From positions 35,989,851 through 36,053,850 of the forward strand of contig OY755047.1 of NCBI GenBank assembly GCA_963576565.1: a DNA stretch of 64,000 nucleotides. Reading direction: 5' to 3'. Each line of letters begins with the position of its first letter. Within the stretch, counting starts at the first letter, position 1. The DNA comes from Aspidapion aeneum (Eukaryota > Arthropoda > Insecta > Coleoptera > Brentidae). The notes beneath the pieces are model-generated. The model worked only from the letters and a program-made list of their open reading frames with translations. It did no database searches and was not told the origin of the DNA. A program made the position numbers and the translations under genes. Shown in pieces: positions 43,859-56,944 of the stretch.

Positions 43859-44888
43859 ACAGGGTGTAACATCAATGATGACTTTAATTTTAAGGGGTGA
43901 TTCCTTGTAATTTTCAAAGTGAAAAAGTTCATATAGACATATGTCCGGAGACACTTCGATTTCGAGATACAGGGTGTTAAACTTTATTTTAAATCGATTT
44001 TTTATTATTATCTAAAAAACATGTTTACCGAATCTATTGAAATTTTTACAGTTTGTTAATAACTTTATAGGGTATCTTTTGGAATTCTCACAGCTGACCT
44101 AGAAATTCCAAGAGCGTGCCCACAAGCTAAGTCGGATAGTTTTTTTGTAAAAAAAATATTGCCTAGTGCATTTTTTGTAAGCATGATATTTTTCTTAAAT
44201 AAAACAACTAAAAATTGAACTTTTTTGTTTCTTAAATTTTTTACGTATATTGCTTCGTTTAGAGAAAATAATTAAAAACCATATCTCAGCACGTCTCTGG
44301 CCTCCATTAAAAATACTAAAATGCTTTTATTTGTATTTATAAAAATTCCTATGATAAGAATGCGATTTATAAAAAAGTTTTTTGATCGTTTTTAAATGAT
44401 AAACATCCTGGTAAATTTTCAGGTAATTTTAAAGCATTTTGGTTTTTTTTATGGAGGCCAGAGACGTGCTAAGATTTGGTTTTTAATTATTTTCTCCAAC
44501 CGAAGCAAGACACGCAAAAAATTTAACGAACAAAAAAGTTCCGTGGTTAGGTGTTTTAAAAAAAAAATATCATACTTACAAAAAAGCACTGAGCGATATT
44601 TTTTTTTACAAAAAAACTATCCGACTTAGCCCGTGGGCACGCCCTTAGTATTTCTGGGCCAGCTATGAGAAATTCAAAAAATACCCAATAAAGTTATTAA
44701 CAATAGATTCGGTATATACGTCTTTTAGATATTAATAAAAAATCGATTTAAAAAAAACCACTTAAAAACACCCTGTATCTCGAAAAAGAAGCGTCCTCAG
44801 ACATATGTTTATATAAACTTTTTTACTTAATAAATTACAAAGGATCACCCCTTAAAATTAAAGTAATCACTTATGTTACACCCTGTAT
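43859..44888. mobile_element. 1.03-kb near-complete palindrome
   Basis: Starts ACAGGGTGTAACATCAATGA and ends in its diverged reverse complement. Arms of about 450 bp mirror throughout: GACATATGTC, GATACAGGGTGTTAA, AAATCGATTTTTTATTA, GGCCTCCATTAAAAAT and others. The centre is at about 44,370. Short frames in the arms are mirror images of each other and are not genes. Confidence 0.9.
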
Positions 44889-45599
44889 ATTGGTAGCTGA
44901 ACGCTTTATTGCACAAACTGCCTCCATTATTCTACGCCATTATCAAATCTCGTGAAACGCTTTTAGATCATTCCAATTTTAAGGTTTTCTTCTATTGTTG
45001 GATGCACGCTGTCTATCAATATTAAAACAATGGCCCCAAGCATAAAAGAACGGACTCCGATAAACTGGAATAGCACGCAGAAGAGAAAATTATGGAAAAT
45101 CTATTGTTATAAATACCCATACTAGAATCGGTGTAATTAGTAGAGTGATAGCAAAAGGCAACAAAGGAAGTTTTTCTCCTCCCTTCCTTTGGTCACACCT
45201 AGATGATAAACCATAATGTTTTTTAAAAAACTATGTCTAGATTTTTCTTTAAATTTAGCTTCTCAGAACCGAAAGTCTAAATCGGTGTTAACCTAACCTC
45301 TTGGATAGCAAATGTATCCTAAATTGGGCTCCAACACCTGACCTTTGTCCTAAAAAAATATTTAAAAAAATAGTCTTTCAATCAAAAAGCTTTTTGAAAA
45401 AATAATTTTCAAAAAATCGTTTTAACAAAAAATATTTCAAAAATTGTTTTTCCAAAATTTAATTCCTTGGCAAATAATATTTGCAAAGATTAAGAGACAG
45501 AGAAAACCCGTTTACTCAAGAAAAGAGGAGAGGCAGTGGCGCATGCGCAGTTGGAAATTCCAGGCTGATCTTCCAGCAATGAAACTACGAGCCTGAGTA
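44889..45599. other. AT-rich sequence, no gene seen
   Basis: CAGTGGCGCATGCGC at 45,534 resembles hAT-type termini but has no partner. No supported coding sequence. Confidence 0.4.
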
Positions 45600-48500
45600 A
45601 TATTGGAAATAACTTGAAGCAAAGGAACCATAAAATCTTTGAAGGCAAATTTAAAAACCTTGACAAATGAACGGATTCTCTTTGAACACAGTCGAAGGCT
45701 GTAAAGAAAATAAGGTCTGAAAGATTTAATGGGTACTGAACCAAGTATGGCATAAAATACAACGTCGTGAAAACTGGCATCTAAGAATAAACGAAGGCCT
45801 TTCAACAATGTTGTGGAAAACTTCCAAGACTAACTCATTACAAGCAGTTAATTAAGGAAGTCTTTAAGACTTACAAGAAAATCAAATAAAGACTTTTTCT
45901 AGAGTATGTAGGATTAAGAAGTTACAATATTAGAAACGTACTTTAATTCTTTCTACTTTACCCGAAAGCAGAACGAGTCGCACGTGTCGTTCATTAAAAT
46001 ACAAAAGTCAAATAAACTAAACACGCGCCACATTGTCCCTACTTTCGTCGTAGCATCAGAGATTGTTTAATTCGTTCAGTGTAATTGAATTGTCTTTTTG
46101 AGCGAAATCGTCTCGCGTAGATTTGATAGCGCCACAATACCACAAATATAAATCAAATTGATAAATGATACGTGAAATCAAAACTAGGCATTTTAACTTT
46201 CGGAAAATTTAATTGATTACTGGGAAGAGCAATGTTACTGATATGGGCGGTCAAAGGTCACCTTAATCATACTGACCGGTTTGCTTCGGAAGCGGCTTCT
46301 GTCGGTTTAGTTGTACTAAACCAAGCATTATATACAATACAACGTCGTGAAAACTGTCATCTAAGACAAAACGAAGGGCTTTCCAAAATGTTACGGGAAA
46401 ATTCCTTAACTTAATATAAGCAGTTCAATAAGAAACTCTTTAAGATTTACAAGACAACCAAAGACGGACTTTAAGACAAGAAACTCTTTAAGATTTAGAA
46501 GATAACCGAATGCATACGTTAGTTACTTGAAATATAGGACTGTGCGAATTACTGGCCTTGGTAAGGTTGCGTCAGGATGTATTAAGGAATCCTGAGAGTT
46601 TTTAGCCTGCTCAACACACTGGGCAGCTCGTGGTGAGACGCATTTTAGAAGTGAGTTCCACTAATATTTATACACGCAGTAGCCCACTTACAATTGAATT
46701 ATTAAACATATTTTCCATTAATCTTAAGTGTCTTCAGTTACATAAAAAAATTATTTTGACATTTTTAAAACATAGTCCAATTTTCCTTGCTTTATCCTAA
46801 AGCCTTTTTATGTACGGCTCGCATGCTGTTGATTAAAAAACAACAGTCAAATAAACTAAACTCGTAGCACATTGTCCCCACTTTCGCCGTAGCATCAGAG
46901 ATTGTTTAATTCATTCACGTTGAATTGAATTGTCTTTTTGACCTAAATGGTCTCGCGTACATTTGATAGCGCCACAATGCCACAAATCTAAATCAAATGG
47001 ATAAATGGCACGTTATAAAACAAAACACTGGCGTTTTAACTTTTGAAAAATTTAATTGATTGCTGGGAAGAGCAATGTTACTGGTATGGGTCCACAGTAT
47101 ACTAGCATTCATCTATGTATGGGTCTTAAGTGATCTTGTTCATGCTGACCGATTTGCTTCGGAAGCAGCTTCTGCCGATTTAGTTGGTACGAAACCAGGC
47201 GTTGCATACAATACAACGTCGCGATAAAAACTAAACGAAGGCCTTTCAAAAATGTGGCAAAAACTGCCACAACTAACTCATTAGGGACTCATATCGGACT
47301 CACATCAGAGTTTATATGGAGCATGGAAGATGAAGTAAGTTACTTGAAATATAGGACTGTGCGAATTACTGACCTTGGTAAGGTTGCGTCAGGATGTACT
47401 AAGGAATCCTGAGATCGATTTGGAACACAAACAAGTTTTTAACCTACCAACCCAACTCGTAGTGAAACAGACGCATTTTAGAAGTGAGTTACACTAATAT
47501 TTTTTATTCGCAGCAGCCCACTTACAATTGAATTATTAATCACATTCATTGTGAATGTATTTTATTAAATAAAAACTAAACTCGCGGCACATTGTTCCCA
47601 CTTTCGCTGTAGCGTCGGAGGTTGTTTAGTTCATTCACGTTGAATTGAGTTGTCTTTTTGACCTAAAAGTTCTCGCGTACAATTGATAGCGCCACAATGC
47701 CAATAACTTGGAGCAGAGGGACAATAAAATCGTTAAAGGGAAATTTAAAAATCTTGACTACAACATATCATCTTTGAATACAGCCGAAGACTGTAATAAA
47801 AAAAAATTTAATGTTCTGAGCAATCAAAGTGTTATTGATATGAATCTTAGGTCACTCTGATCATGCTGACCGGCTTGCTTTAGAACCAACTTCTACCAAT
47901 TTAATGGGTACTGAACCAGGCATTGCATACAATAAAATGTCTTGAGAACTGGCATCTAAGAATAAACGAAGTCCTTTCAAGAATGTTTCGGAAAGCTTTC
48001 AGGACTAACTCATTAGCAGTTAATTAAGGAAGTCTTTAAGACTTACAAGACAATCAAATACAGACTTTACCTGGATTATGGAGGACGAAGAAGTTACCAT
48101 TAAATTAATAATTACATGAATGGTGAATCTATTTAATTCAATGAGAACTATATTTTGAAATTTTAAAAACGTATTTCAATTTTTCTTACCTTATTCTAAA
48201 GCAGAATGAGTCGCACGTGTCGTCGATTAGAAAACAAAAGTCAAATAAACTAAACACGTGGCATGTTGTCCCTACTTTCGCCGTAGTATCAGAGATTGTT
48301 TAATTCATTCACGTTGCATCGAATGGTCTTTTTGAGCTAAATCGTCTCGCGTAGATTTAATAGCATTACAATGCCACAAATATAAATCAAATTGCTAAAT
48401 GGTACGTGAAATCAAAACTAGGCATTTTAACTTTCGAAAAATTTTATTGATTGCTGGGAAGAGCAAAGAAGGTCATATATGGGTCTAAGGTTTCTTTGAT

Positions 48501-49265
48501 CATGCTGAGCGGTTTGCTTCGGAAGCAGCTTCTACCGATTTAGGTGGTACTAAACAAGGCATTGCATACAATACAACGTCGCGAAAACTAGCATCTAAGA
48601 ATTATCGAAGATCTTTAAAAAATATTGAGGAAAACTAACTCATAATAAGCCGTTAATTAAGAAACTCTTTGCGATTTACAAGACAGCCGAATGCAGACTT
48701 TGTATGAAGTATGGAGAATAAAGTAAGTTACTTGAAATATAGGACTGTGTAAATTACTGACCTTGGTAAGGTTGCATCAGGATGTACTAAAGAATCCTGA
48801 GATCGATTTGGAAGCTAAACAAGTTTTTAGCCTGCTCAACACACTGGGCAGCTCGTGGTGAGACGCATTTTAGAAGTGAGCTACACTAATATTTTTTATT
48901 CGCAGTAGACCACTTATAATTATTGAATTATTAATCACATTAATTGCGAATGTATTTAATTAAATAAAATTATTTTGCCATTTTCAAAACACAGTCAAAT
49001 TTTCCTTGCTTTACCCTAAAGCCCTTTTAAACACAGGTCGCATGTTGTTGATTAAAAAACAACATTCAAATAAACTAAACTCGCGGCACATTGTCTCCAC
49101 TTTCGCCGTAGCATCAGAGATTGTTTAATTCATTCACGTTGAATTGAATTATCTTTTTGACCTAAATGGTCTCGCGTATATTTGATTGCGCCACAATGCC
49201 ACAAATCTAAATCAAATTGATGAATGATACACTGGCGTTTTAGCTTTTGAAAAATTCAATTGTTG
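45600..49265. repeat. Tandem array with higher-order period of about 2.2 kb
   Basis: The word AATAAACTAA (or a close variant) marks related units at 46,011, 46,850, 47,568, 48,244 and 49,069, giving spacings of 839, 718, 676 and 825 bp. Units 1 and 4 resemble each other more closely than their neighbours (GAGTCGCACGTGTCG before the marker, CACG after it), as do units 2 and 5 (GGTCGCATG-TGTTGATTAAAAAACAAC). So the real period is three subunits, about 2.22 kb. 45,600-46,000 matches the third-unit end at 47,700-48,230. All units share CCACTTTCGC-GTAGC, GATTGTTTAATTCATTCACG, TCGTCTCGCGTA and AACGAAGGCCTTTC-type words. No long frame runs through. Confidence 0.9.
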
Positions 49266-49489
49266 TGGCAGTAAAACTATTAAAGTGCTAGAAAAGACAA
49301 TCTTTAAGCAATTAAAATACTATTCACTAGTAAAGATAAAGTCCAAAATATGCCTGCATATGCGCTCAAATTGTGTATACGTTACATTTAATTTTTTTAT
49401 TTGGAACTAAAAATAAGGTTCCCTAAAATCTATACTGCTTCTCTTTTAAAAAATTTTGAAAACTTGTCTTAAATGAACTAATACACAGG

Positions 49490-49737
49490 CTGTCTCATAC
49501 CACCCCGACCACTTTTCAAACCTGGGGATGAATATTTTCAATAATCGAATACACTCTTTCAATTGATGGCAGCTATTTTTAACTTCCGGTGCCCACTGAA
49601 AGTGGCCTATTTAGGAGTGACGTCCCTTTTTTAAATAGAAATAATCATACAAAAATGTTTGAATCGATAAAAAATTCCATCTCCTAGGTTTTAAAGGAGT
49701 ATACGAGTGGTCTGAAACACCCTGTATATTTTAGCAC
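49490..49737. repeat. Probable small foldback-type repeat
   Basis: Framed by CAGGCTGTCTCATACCACCC and GTGGTCTGAAACACCCTGTA, an imperfect inverted pair. The ACCCTGTATAT end is shared with other foldback elements in the window (20,148; 44,880). Confidence 0.5.
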
Positions 49738-49859
49738 CTAGCTTAATAGCATTTAATTGAAATCATTTGATGTAATATCTAATAAAATTTTACAGACGGT
49801 AAAATATTGTGAATAATACAAAAATATTGTGAATAAAATGAAAAATATACTTTATACAT

Positions 49860-50258
49860 AGTAAAAAATTTTTCTACAATGAAAACACGTTCTTTTCTTG
49901 AATAATTTTTTTTATTTTAAAACAATTTGTTTTGAATTAAAATATTTTTTTAGTTCAACGCAGCGTTTAATCTTAAAATGAGACTTTATTTTTCTTCTTT
50001 AATTGTTTTGTTTCAGTATACTCCATTTTGTAACATAGCAAATTGTCTTCATATAAGTAACATTTTGCTTCCAGAGAAAACGGTGCCTTAGATTAATTCA
50101 GTTTCAATTTATAATAAAACAATTTCTGTTTCACATTAAAATAAAGAAGCAAGACATTTTGTGTGCCTTATCAAGAAAATATTCTCTTGGTGAATAGGAA
50201 AACACAAATTATTTTACTTCAAAGCAATTTGCTTTGATCTAAGACAATTTTTTTCACC
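49860..50258. repeat. Dispersed repeat, matches 21,110-21,446
   Basis: Second copy of the family described at 21,110, with an extra segment around 50,065-50,105. Confidence 0.85.
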
Positions 50259-50857
50259 GTGTACAAACCAAAACCTTACTTTTTTATATTTAAAGTACAT
50301 ATAGGTTGGCGACTTCAAATTGAACGCTGTTTCGAGTGGATTATCATTTGGTTTTTTAAAAAAAGAACATAAAGTTTTTTAAAGATATTTCTTCCAGGGC
50401 AAAAAAATTTTGGTTGGGATTCCGGAAAGGGGTTTACCCACAACAACTCTTTTTTTAAATGGGATATCCTCACTCGCGGTAAAAATTATTTTAAACATTT
50501 TTCACTTGTCATTGTCAGGAATAAAGTTCGTAAAAAAACCCAGTTGACGTGTTGACACTAAATATTAACCGGCTTGAGGCAGTATCCTATTTTAAGTTGC
50601 CATGAAATACGGGTTCTAGAGGGTTAATATTTGGTTCTTTCGAAAAAAAATTACGTTAACCTAGTTCTTTTCCGAGCTTTTCTTCTGACGAAAAAAATTT
50701 TTGCTCGGATCCTACTCCATTTTAAAAAATAAAAACAATTATAGTATTATAAATTTTTTTAGCATTTAACCTACCGCAGTAGTAGCTAGCCGCCCTTATA
50801 CTTTACATATTTTTTCTGGTTCTAAGGAGGGGGTAATCACCCCCTTTAACCCCCCGT
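50259..50857. other. AT-rich sequence, no gene seen
   Basis: Nothing supported. Ends at the target duplication of the next retrotransposon. Confidence 0.4.
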
Positions 50858-50879
50858 TAGAACCGCTACTACGCAAAGA

Positions 50880-52170
50880 TTGTATCGAAACATAGTAAAA
50901 AGCTTGAAGGAAGCAAGCAAAGAAGCTGTTGGATACCAAGATAATAGAAATAACAATAAGATGTGGTGGACGGAGGAAATACAGGAAACGGTCAAGGAGA
51001 AAAAACGCAAATACTTGAAATGGCTGAGTACTAAAGAGCAAAGAGACCTAGAAAACTACAGGGATACCAGAAGACAAGTAAGAAATTTGATACGCACAGA
51101 AAAGAATGAAATGTTCGAGCGCAAATGCCACGACATACATACACACGTAGGAGGTAGGCAGGGTTCTGAAGTACGGAAATTTATTTCTACAGTAAAAAAC
51201 CCAACAAAATTAAAAGTAAACATCCAGATCATCAAACCAGAACAATGGACAGAAAACTATAAGGGACTGCTGCAGGAGAGACATAGAAGTACATGGAGAG
51301 GAAGTAATCATCGAAAAAGAAATGATAAAGAATAGTATTAAAAAGCTTAAATCCGGAGAAGCTAGCGGACCTGGGGGAATATATGCTGAAATGCTCAAAT
51401 ATGGATCAGAGAAACTACTCGAAAATCTCACATAGATTGGAAAATCGTATTCATATCCTCAATAAATAAAAAAGGAAACAAGCTGGATTGCAACAATTAT
51501 AGAGGAATTTCAGTAACCAGTAGTCTAAGTAGATTGTACGGTAGGATTCTTAGAGATCTAATAGAGAATGATTTGAACAAGAAGAAGAAGAAGAGCAAAG
51601 TGGGTTTCGTGCAGGCAGATCTTGTAGTGATAATGTTTTTTGTCTTAAACAAGTAACTGAGAAAAGGAGCGCCAGAAATATAGAGACTCATGTACCTTTG
51701 TGGACCTACAAAAAGCATATGATACCGTTCCAGTAGAAAAATTATGGACAGTTTTAGAGCAGACTAATATCAATCATACATATATAAAAGCGATAAAAGA
51801 ACTATACAAAGGGTCAAAATCTAAAATTAAAATTGAAAATCGACTTTCAAAAGAATTCCTGGTAACGAAAGGCTTAAGACAGGGGTGTTGTATCTCTCCA
51901 ACTCTTTTTAAAATGTATATCGTAGTAGCTCTAAAAAACTGGAAACGCAAAGTACACGGCATGGGAGTTGTATAACTTAACGACCGATTTACCATATACA
52001 CACTACAGTTTGCAGACGACCAAGTAATTGTAGCTAATAATAAAGAAGAGATGGAGTATATGATAAGAAAGTTAACGGAAGAATAGCAAAAGTGGGGGTT
52101 CAGTGAACGTGGACAAGACACAGTACTTATGTATTGGAAACCAATCAAGTGAATTAGAACTAGAAAATTG
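50880..52170 (+). pseudogene. RTE-like reverse transcriptase, first part, frameshifted
   Basis: Begins in the linker (KMWWTEEIQETVKEKKRKYL), runs through the upstream RT region (NYRGISVTSSLSRLYGRIL in copy 3 numbering; SGFRAG motif), then DLQKAYDTVPVEKLW and GLRQGCCISPTLFKMYI. Several frameshifts and a TAG at about 52,083 (EE-stop-QKW) break it. It aligns with 55,880-56,940. Confidence 0.85.
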
Positions 52171-52174
52171 ATAA

Positions 52175-53215
52175 TATAGATTTTTTTGTGCCTATTAATC
52201 TAGTTGAGGCACATGAATATGTTCTTTTTGCCTAGTATTGTATGAGTGAATATTATGTCTGAATTGTAAATTATCTGAGAGATAAGTAGGCAACAAATTA
52301 TTAACAATCTTAAAGGTTAATAATAGTGTTCTAAACATTATATTCGTTTTTACTGAAAGCCAGTTCAATTGTTTTTGCGTCCTATTTATACTGGTATATC
52401 TATTACACTTAAGGATTAGACGCATGCACCTATTCTGAAGTATTTGTAGCCTAGCCAAATCACTATCCCTACACATATATAAAATAGATGAGCAATATTC
52501 AAAATGTGGTTTTATTATTGTATTATATATTAGAAGTTTTGTATTTTGAGATAAATGCCTGCTTATTCTATATGTAAAACCAATTTTTTTAGAGATTTTT
52601 TAGCAATATAAGAAATATGTTCACTAAAATTGAGCTTGTGGTCTATAACAATACCCAAATATTTTGTAGAATACACACGCTCCAGACTAATATTGTTGAA
52701 TTTAATATTGTTTGTAATTAACGAGCCGTAATGCTTTTTTCCATACAATATCATATATTTGGACTTATCTGTATTTATGGCTAACTTATTCATATCAAAC
52801 CATTCTTTTACTTTTATTAATATGTTATTCATTCTTAAAATTAGTGAATTTATATCACCGCCAAAAATATACAAGATACCATCATCTGCAAACAGATGAA
52901 TGAATATATCTTAAAAATCGTTAATTAATAAATCATTAATTATTAGTATAGCACCAAGGACGCTACCCTGAGGCACTCCATTACACCATTTTTTTACTTG
53001 ATTTTTCCCCATTAACTTTTGTTTGTTGGTACCTTTTATTTAAATATATTTCGAATAATTTGTATGCGTTATCAGAGACCCCAAAGTAGATTTTAAGCTT
53101 TCTCATTAAGATTTTTCTATCAACGACTTCAAAGGCACGTTTGAGATCCAGAAAGACTGCAATAATGGCATCTCCTCGATCTACAGCACCCCGGAAGTCG
53201 CCGATTACTTTTTGC
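52175..53215 (-). mobile_element. CR1-like non-LTR retrotransposon, 5' truncated, nested
   Basis: Reading downwards from 53,215: FLDLKRAFEVVDRKIL (catalytic motif A), GVPQGSVLGA, FADDG, NKLAINTDKSKYMI, KYLGIVIDHKLNFSEHI, and the C-terminal RLILKCNRYTSINRTQKQL...FRTLLLTFKIVNNLLPTYLS block that I associate with the CR1/Crack/Daphne group. Frames are interrupted (stop near 52,912). It sits on the opposite strand of the RTE copy, which resumes at 53,220. Confidence 0.85.
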
Positions 53216-53223
53216 AATGTTTT

Positions 53224-53638
53224 AACATATATGAAACAATGGTGAAAAGCACGCTGTTGTATGGAATAGAGACTTGTCGCGTAACAGAAAAATACAAACC
53301 AAAAATGGAAAGTATCGAAATGGATGCAATAAGAAGATCAATGAGGATATCTAGAACAGATCATAAAAGAAAGAATGGGAATCGAGGGAAGCATAACGGA
53401 TGACATCACTAAAAGGCAACTGATATGGTACGGCCATGTACAGCGGATGAGCGACGAAAGATTACCAAAGCAGGTCCTAGAATGGCAATCAATAGGGCGC
53501 AGAAAAAGAGGGCGTCCTAAACTGGAATGGCAACAGTCAATCCAAAGATCAATGAGTCAAAAAAACCTGACGGAAGATGACTGTCAGGATCGAAGGAGGT
53601 GGAGAATAGGCGTTGGACAATGTAGAAAAACGTTCTAA
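53224..53638 (+). pseudogene. RTE-like C-terminal region, copy 2
   Basis: Two overlapping frames carry STLLYGIETCRVTEKYKPKM, RRSMRISRTDH, then LIWYGHVQRMSDERLPKQVL and RRRWRIGVGQCRKTF with a stop at 53,636-53,638. This tail is standard in RTE-like insect endonuclease-reverse transcriptases. Copy 3 has a shortened version with the GHVQRMSDERLPK segment deleted. Confidence 0.85.
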
Positions 53639-53666
53639 AACCAACATAGTAGTAGTAGAACCGCTA

Positions 53667-55831
53667 ACATATAGTACATTTGTTGCAAAAGAATTAATCA
53701 TAAATTTTTATTTCTTTAACTGTGTAATACCTTAAAATAAGGTTTTAATATTGCTGGTAATACTAAAAAATATTGGGTAAAAATAAATTAATGGGGGATA
53801 ACGATCGCCATTACATTCCTTCTTAACGGATTTTTCCCCTTATTCCAGATAACGAAATTCGATTTCTTTTTATATCGTCTGAGTACTAATTTAAAACCTT
53901 ACTTTTTGATCGTGGATTGTGGAAAATGTAATTTTCTTTGCCTTTTTTTTATCGAAGGAAACTGATTACCGTTGAATAATAGAGCGGTATTGGATCATTA
54001 AAAATGTAAAAGAGGGAGATCAAAATACGTGGTTTATTTACAGGGTGTCTAAGAAATTTTGAGGTTGTAAATGAAAATGATCAGGTGCTTTTTTCTGTTA
54101 AGGTTCTTCCGGGAGTAAATGTTCACATCAATCCACAGTTACCATTGGTCAGATTATAGTATCTGACTTTAAACTGACTGCTTTGTAGTAGAAGAACTTT
54201 GAAGTGATATCTCTCTTGAAAACACCTACAAAAATATGTCATTACTATCAAATTAATGTCAGATGTCTGATTTCGACCAATGGTAACCGTGGATTGATGT
54301 GAAAATTCACTCCCGGGAGATACTTTACAGAATAAAGCACCGGGGAAGGAAGAACCCAGCAGCGTCTCACAGCCACCGACGAGGTAAAGATGAGCAATAT
54401 ACACATCAGTACAGTATATTCCTTTAACCAATAAGGCGCTGACTGTGACGTAGCACGGCACCCCGACACAAAATAGGATTCTGGAACATACCACCATCTA
54501 ATCTAATCGTGTCACTGATTGAACTTACACATTATTATCCGATTATTTACCATCTCTTTTTAAAATAATGTATTAGTGACGGCGCTTAATAATTTTAAAC
54601 ACACATGAGTTTAATAACTAAACAGTGGTCCACTCGTTTTATTTAGTAAACTCACACATTGTCATCCAGCTACTTACTCTCTCTTTTTAACTCAAAATAG
54701 TGGGACGGGCGCACCCAATCTAAAACACTCTTGGGATTATTTTGCAAATAGAAGTGTTTATAAGATGTCATTTTGACAATCAATGTCAATCGACTTTCTT
54801 CCATTAGCACATAGTGGGCTCGCGGACCCGATTCTGCACCAAAAAGGGTTAAATTAAAAACATACTGAAACTTCTGAACACCTTTACTAAAAAAGATTAG
54901 ATAGTCCAGTAGGCCTTGAAAACCATGACTTGATTGACGCAACTTTCAGTTATTTTGTGTGTATGTGTCATTTTTCCTTTCAAAGGAACGCGCTCTTAAA
55001 GTACCATATTTGTATGGCGATTTGATCCAGATTTAGTCATTTTGTGACAATATTTTATGTTGTGCAAAATTCGCATAAAATAAATCTTGTAGTAGGTAAG
55101 TAGATTTTACATCTCTACATTTTGATTCCAATTTTGATGTGTAGACAGGTAAGACCATGGTTTTTGCTTGGCATTTCTAAAATTCTATAAAAATATAGAT
55201 TTCTTATAAATGTTAGACAAAAATTTTGCTTCAGTCATTATCTGTTTTCTTGAAATTTTTATTTTTTTAAAGAGTACATATCTTTCAAAAATTTAACTTT
55301 AAAATCTGCTGCCACAAGTTGCCCATATGAAAGATATTATTAATTTACTAAAAAGGGATTTTGTCGAGAAATCGAGTTTTATGTTAATCATACAACAAAG
55401 CACGTCAGTCTTAATAAAAGTGCTTGTCTATTATTTTTAAAACACTTCAGGCTAACTTAAACAAATAAAAATAGAAAAAATATATATTATTATAAAAAAC
55501 ACAAATAATATAAAGAATATTAAAACAATTAAAAGTTAAAAATATAGAATATTATAATGTTTATTATAACACGTCATTTTAAAGAGAATTATACTAATTT
55601 CAAAAATCAAGTAAAAAGAAGGTTACTTTATAAAAAATACCAACTGCAATATCTCAAAAACCAAAAATTACAGATGAAGTTAACTTTAACAGGTGGATTG
55701 TTTATGAAAAAAAAATAAGTAAAAAAACTTTTAAGGTAGACGGTTCTATTTTAAATCATCAGCAGTTTACCAAACCTGACTTTTAACAAACTAATATAAA
55801 AACGTGGACGCTTAAAGAATATGTATTTTGT
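53667..55831. other. AT-rich sequence, no gene seen
   Basis: Contains the inverted repeat 54,105-54,325. Two related stretches (near 54,515-54,580 and 54,645-54,715) share CACACATT, TTTTTAA and GGCGC words and look like an old duplication. No coding sequence supported. Confidence 0.4.
54105..54325. mobile_element. Small foldback element
   Basis: CTTCCGGGAGTAAATGTTCA and CATCAATCCACAGTTACCAT on the left mirror ATGGTAACCGTGGATTGATG and TCACTCCCGGGAG on the right. TCAGAT...ATCTGA words continue the symmetry inward. Confidence 0.8.
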
Positions 55832-56944
55832 TATACTTAAAGACAGCTGAGAAATTTGATACGCACAGAAAAAAATTAACTGTTTGAGCGCAAATGCCAC
55901 GATATCAATACACACGTAGGAGGTAGGCAGAGTTCTGAAGTATGGAAATTCATTTCTACAGTAAAAAACCCAACAAAAGAAAAAGTAAACATCCAGATCA
56001 TCAAACCAGAACAATGGACAGAACACTACAAGGGACTGCTGCAGGAAACGAGACCCGAATATCTGGCAGCCTCTCCGAGGAGAGACATAGAAGTACACGG
56101 AGAGGAAGTAATCATCGAAAAAGAAATGATAAAAAATAGTTTTCAAAAGCTTAAATCCAGAAAAGCTAGCGGATCTGGGGGAATATATGCTGAAAAATCC
56201 CACATATATTATCAATCAATGCATAAACGGACATCCAGTACCTGATGATTGGAAAATTGCATTCATATCCTCCATACATAAAAAAGGAAACAAGCTAGAT
56301 TGCAACAATTACAGAGGAATTTCAGTAACTAGTACTCTCAGTAGATTGTACGGTAGGATTCTTAGAGATCTAATAGAGAAGGATTTTCATGAACAAGAAG
56401 AAGAAGAGCAAAGTGGGTTTCGTGCAGGCAGATCTTGTAGTGATAATGTTTTTTGTCTTAAACAAGTAATTGAGAAAAGGAGCGCCAGAAATATAGAGGC
56501 TGATGTTACCTTTGTGGACCTACAAAAGCATATGATACCGTTCCGGTAGAAAAACTATGGACAGTGCTAGAGCAGACTAATATCAATCATACATACATAA
56601 AAGCGATAAAAAAACTATACAAAGGGTCAAAATCTAAAATTAAAATTGGAAATCGACTTTCAAAAGAATTCCTGGTAACAAAAAGCTTAAGACAGGGATG
56701 TTGTATTTCTCCAACTCTTTTTAAAATATATATCGCAGTAGCTCTAAAAAACTGGAAACGGAAAGTACACGGATGGGAATACAACTTAACGACCGATTTA
56801 CCATATATACACTACAGTTTGCTGACGACCAAGTAATTGTAGCTAATGATAAAGAGGACATGGAGTATATGATGAGAAAGTTAATGGAAGAATACCAAAA
56901 GTGGAGATTAACAGTGAACGTGGACAAGACACAGTACTTATGTA

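Larger units (their letters stand above)
50869..53655 (+). mobile_element. RTE-like non-LTR retrotransposon, copy 2
   Basis: TAGAACCGCTA occurs directly on both flanks (50,858-50,868 and 53,656-53,666), an 11-bp target duplication. The copy is 5' truncated within the linker after the endonuclease and ends in a short TAG-rich tail. A CR1-like element (about 52,175-53,215, minus) interrupts it and replaces about 150 bp. Confidence 0.88.

Noticed and set aside
45490..45808. Two minus-strand frames near 45.6 kb
   Set aside because: They overlap each other and extend into the tandem array, where the other units do not keep them open.
54123..54497. A 124-codon minus-strand frame
   Set aside because: Covers an inverted-repeat element and has no recognisable domain; the symmetry explains the sequence.
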